A DNA stretch of 64,000 bases, from contig NZ_FNET01000015.1 in the NCBI RefSeq assembly GCF_900100275.1, positions 124,001-188,000 of the forward strand, given 5' to 3'. This document shows positions 62,329 to 64,000 of this stretch, one piece after another (the stretch's first letter is position 1; each line of letters begins with the position of its first letter). This DNA is from Lentzea albidocapillata subsp. violacea. Lineage in GTDB: Bacteria; Actinomycetota; Actinomycetes; Mycobacteriales; Pseudonocardiaceae. A program made the position numbers and the translations under genes. The notes under the pieces were generated by a model. It was not told where the DNA came from, ran no database searches, and worked only from the letters and a program-made list of their open reading frames with translations.

Positions 62329-62995
62329 CCGTATCCATGTGGCCGGGCTCCGGTCCGGTTGCCCGTGTGTCCTGGATCACGATCTCCACGCAGCGGGCTC
62401 GTGCCGCGGCCTCGTCCAGGACCGTCCGCCGGGGTTCCGGCACGTCCAGCACGCGTTCCTCGGCCCTGCTGAAGACGCCCGCGAGCCTGCGGTCGTTGCG
62501 CAGCACGTCCAGTGCCTGCCAGTCGCCGCCCAGCACGACGCTGTCGAGGTCGGCGAGCCGCGGCACGAGCACCCTGGCCACGTCGTCCGCGGCGGCCTGC
62601 AGCGCCACCCTGGCCTGGCCCTCGCGGCGCCGGGCGAACCGCTGCTGCGACCACCCGCCGGCCCGGATGCGGCCGTGGACCTGCTTGCGGTCGGTGGCCG
62701 ACACCTCGACCCTGCCGCCGAACGCCACACCGACGCTGTGACCGCCAAGCCGCACGAGGACCAGCCCGATCCTGCGGGGCTCCGTCAACTTTTCAACTAC
62801 CTCATATAGAGAGGTACCGCCGCGCGTCGCGAACGTGGCCGTCGCGCCGTCCTCGGCGGTGATGACGACCTCGGCTTCGGCCATTCGGACCTCGACCACG
62901 CCGTGCCGGTCCGCGAACCGGTCGATCCAGCCCAGAACCCGTTCCGGCTCGACCTCGACGGCCCGTCCACCGGGCACCGGGCGCACCCTGCTCAC
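62315..62995 (-). CDS. acVLRF1-type peptidyl-tRNA hydrolase (Vms1-like release factor)
   Basis: A 226-aa protein of the actinobacterial Vms1-like release factor 1 family, thought to free peptides from stalled ribosomes. It starts VSRVRPVPGGRAVEVEPERV. The catalytic loop analogous to eRF1 GGQ is RAGGWSQQRFARRREGQA, followed by VLGGDWQALDVLRND and RVLDVPEPRRTVLDEAA, family hallmarks. The GTG at 62995 is used, with GGAGGAGG about 10 nt upstream. It is the first gene of an operon with the SigE-family sigma factor. Confidence 0.85.
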   Translation of the reverse strand: MSRVRPVPGGRAVEVEPERVLGWIDRFADRHGVVEVRMAEAEVVITAEDGATATFATRGGTSLYEVVEKLTEPRRIGLVLVRLGGHSVGVAFGGRVEVSATDRKQVHGRIRAGGWSQQRFARRREGQARVALQAAADDVARVLVPRLADLDSVVLGGDWQALDVLRNDRRLAGVFSRAEERVLDVPEPRRTVLDEAAARARCVEIVIQDTRATGPEPGHMDTGEGA

Positions 62996-63231
62996 CTGGC
63001 CGCCACCTCCTCCGAAGCCGATCATCGTGCACACACCAGAACCGACCCGACACGGGGCGTGAACGGCACAGAGATGTTACTGATGGGTTCGATTCACTTG
63101 ACAGATGAGTCTCGAAAGCGTGAACTCATCAACCGTATGGATTAACCATTGACTCCATCCGGCTCCGACCAGCGATGTTCACGGACGGGTAGGGTCACTG
63201 GGGCGTGATCTTATGACAGCGGGGAGTCACC

Positions 63232-64000
63232 ATGACGACTGCTGCCGGTCGACCAACACTGACCGTCGAGGACACTGACTCGACGAACCACGGCAGCCTT
63301 ACGCAGCTCTTGACGACGGGACCGTTCCCGGAAGCGTTGAGGGCGGCGATCAAGGCTAGCCGACTCAGTCTCGACCGCATCCAGCACCGGTTGGCACTGC
63401 GCGGAGTGACCATCAGCGTCGCGACGCTCAGCTACTGGCAGTCAGGACGACGAAGGCCTGAACGCCCTGAGTCACTGGAGGCGCTGCGGCACCTCGAGTC
63501 GGTTCTGGGAGTGCCTCAGTCGGGTCTGTCGGCGTTGCTCGGTCCACCTCGTCCGCGAGGTCGCCGTTGCCGCCCGACGACCATGATGCCGATCGACGCC
63601 CTGTGGGCGCGAAGGGAGCGGGTCGCGAATCTGCTCTCGAAGGTCGACACGTCCTCTGACCTCAAGCTCGGCCGGATCAGCCAGCACGACCGCATCGAGA
63701 TCTCTGCCGACGGCGGGCAGAAATCCGTGTGGGTGCGGCAGATCCTCCGTGCGGAGCAGGACGGGCCCGACCGCTGGGCGCTCGTGTTCGAGACCGAGGA
63801 GTCCGACGTACTCCCCGAGATCCTGAACGTGCGCAACTGCCACCTCGGCCGCATCGCCCGTGACCACGAGGCCAACATCATGGTCGCGGAGATGATGTTC
63901 GAACGGCCGCTGACCCGCGGCGAGACCCTCATCATGGAATACCAGCTGGTGTTCCCCGAGGGCCACGCCCCCAAGGGCAACAACACGTTCGCGCGCAAGT
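63232..64000 (+). CDS. XRE-like regulator, partial (runs off right edge)
   Basis: At least 256 residues. The helix-turn-helix is FPEALRAAIKASRLSLDRIQ, then ISVATLSYWQSGRRRPERPE, an XRE pattern with an unusual YWQSG recognition turn. After a basic linker (GPPRPRGRRCR) comes a domain I cannot assign (LGRISQHDRIEISADGG, VWVRQILRAEQDGPDRW). The ATG follows GGGGAG at 5 nt. Upstream, GATGAGT/ACTCATC (63104-63130) is an inverted repeat that could be its operator. The C-terminus lies outside the window. Confidence 0.7.
   Translation, partial: MTTAAGRPTLTVEDTDSTNHGSLTQLLTTGPFPEALRAAIKASRLSLDRIQHRLALRGVTISVATLSYWQSGRRRPERPESLEALRHLESVLGVPQSGLSALLGPPRPRGRRCRPTTMMPIDALWARRERVANLLSKVDTSSDLKLGRISQHDRIEISADGGQKSVWVRQILRAEQDGPDRWALVFETEESDVLPEILNVRNCHLGRIARDHEANIMVAEMMFERPLTRGETLIMEYQLVFPEGHAPKGNNTFARK

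Overview
The window comes from a high-GC actinomycete. The gene set points to the Pseudonocardiales (a Lentzea- or Saccharothrix-like organism): treX-treY-treZ plus malQ, PucR, ANTAR, SigD- and SigE-type sigma factors, an MmpS-like protein, a probable F420-dependent luciferase-like enzyme, an acVLRF1-type release factor, many GTG/TTG starts and many 1-8 bp gene overlaps. This placement is inference. I see no rRNA, tRNA, CRISPR array, complete insertion sequence or phage. It reads as an ordinary chromosomal stretch with scattered gene remnants.

Layout. 1-8 kb: a partial NTF2-like protein, an XRE regulator, two secreted lamin-tail-domain proteins, a 1247-aa secreted subtilase with a convergent regulator, and a lipoprotein-like intradiol dioxygenase relative. 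8-15 kb: a PucR regulator divergent from gabT-gabD (GABA to succinate), a broken lacI gene, an 18-codon candidate peptide gene, a prim-pol-like protein, an amino acid permease and a small XRE regulator. 15-25 kb: a UdgX-type uracil-DNA glycosylase, csbD with a stress-sigma-like promoter, a stand-alone ANTAR protein, treX-treY-treZ (glycogen/maltodextrin to trehalose), a decayed tnpB and malQ. 25-29 kb: LacI-RidA, a Bcp peroxiredoxin, an MmpS-like protein and a luciferase-like oxidoreductase-TetR pair behind a 16-bp palindrome.

29-35 kb is the most distinctive part: CoA ligase, SDR, MIO ammonia-lyase with a tyrosine-type His-Leu pair, a putative heme-dependent tyrosine 3-hydroxylase and a catechol-type O-methyltransferase, all on the minus strand. 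Together they look like a compact route to DOPA/caffeate/ferulate-type compounds. An M23 peptidase follows, then about 1.3 kb of non-coding DNA holding a G-quadruplex motif, direct repeats, a 125-bp hairpin and four copies of a ~72-bp repeat, then a class A penicillin-binding protein.

39-50 kb: a PfkB kinase, an MFS exporter, a SigD-like sigma factor beside a hydrolase-FAD oxidase-DUF1365-cyclopropane synthase operon, an epoxide-hydrolase-like enzyme, a MocA-like nucleotidyltransferase, a secreted C39-like peptidase, an ArsR-type regulator and an SIS-domain protein. 50-64 kb: an NTF2-plus-transpeptidase PBP, an ABC exporter, an enoyl-CoA hydratase, a small HTH protein, an ABC-F ATPase, an SDR, LysR divergent from an EamA transporter and an NAD(P)-binding protein, a GNAT gene with an internal deletion, an operon of acVLRF1, two Pro/Thr/Ser-rich membrane proteins and a SigE-family sigma factor, and a truncated XRE regulator at the right edge.
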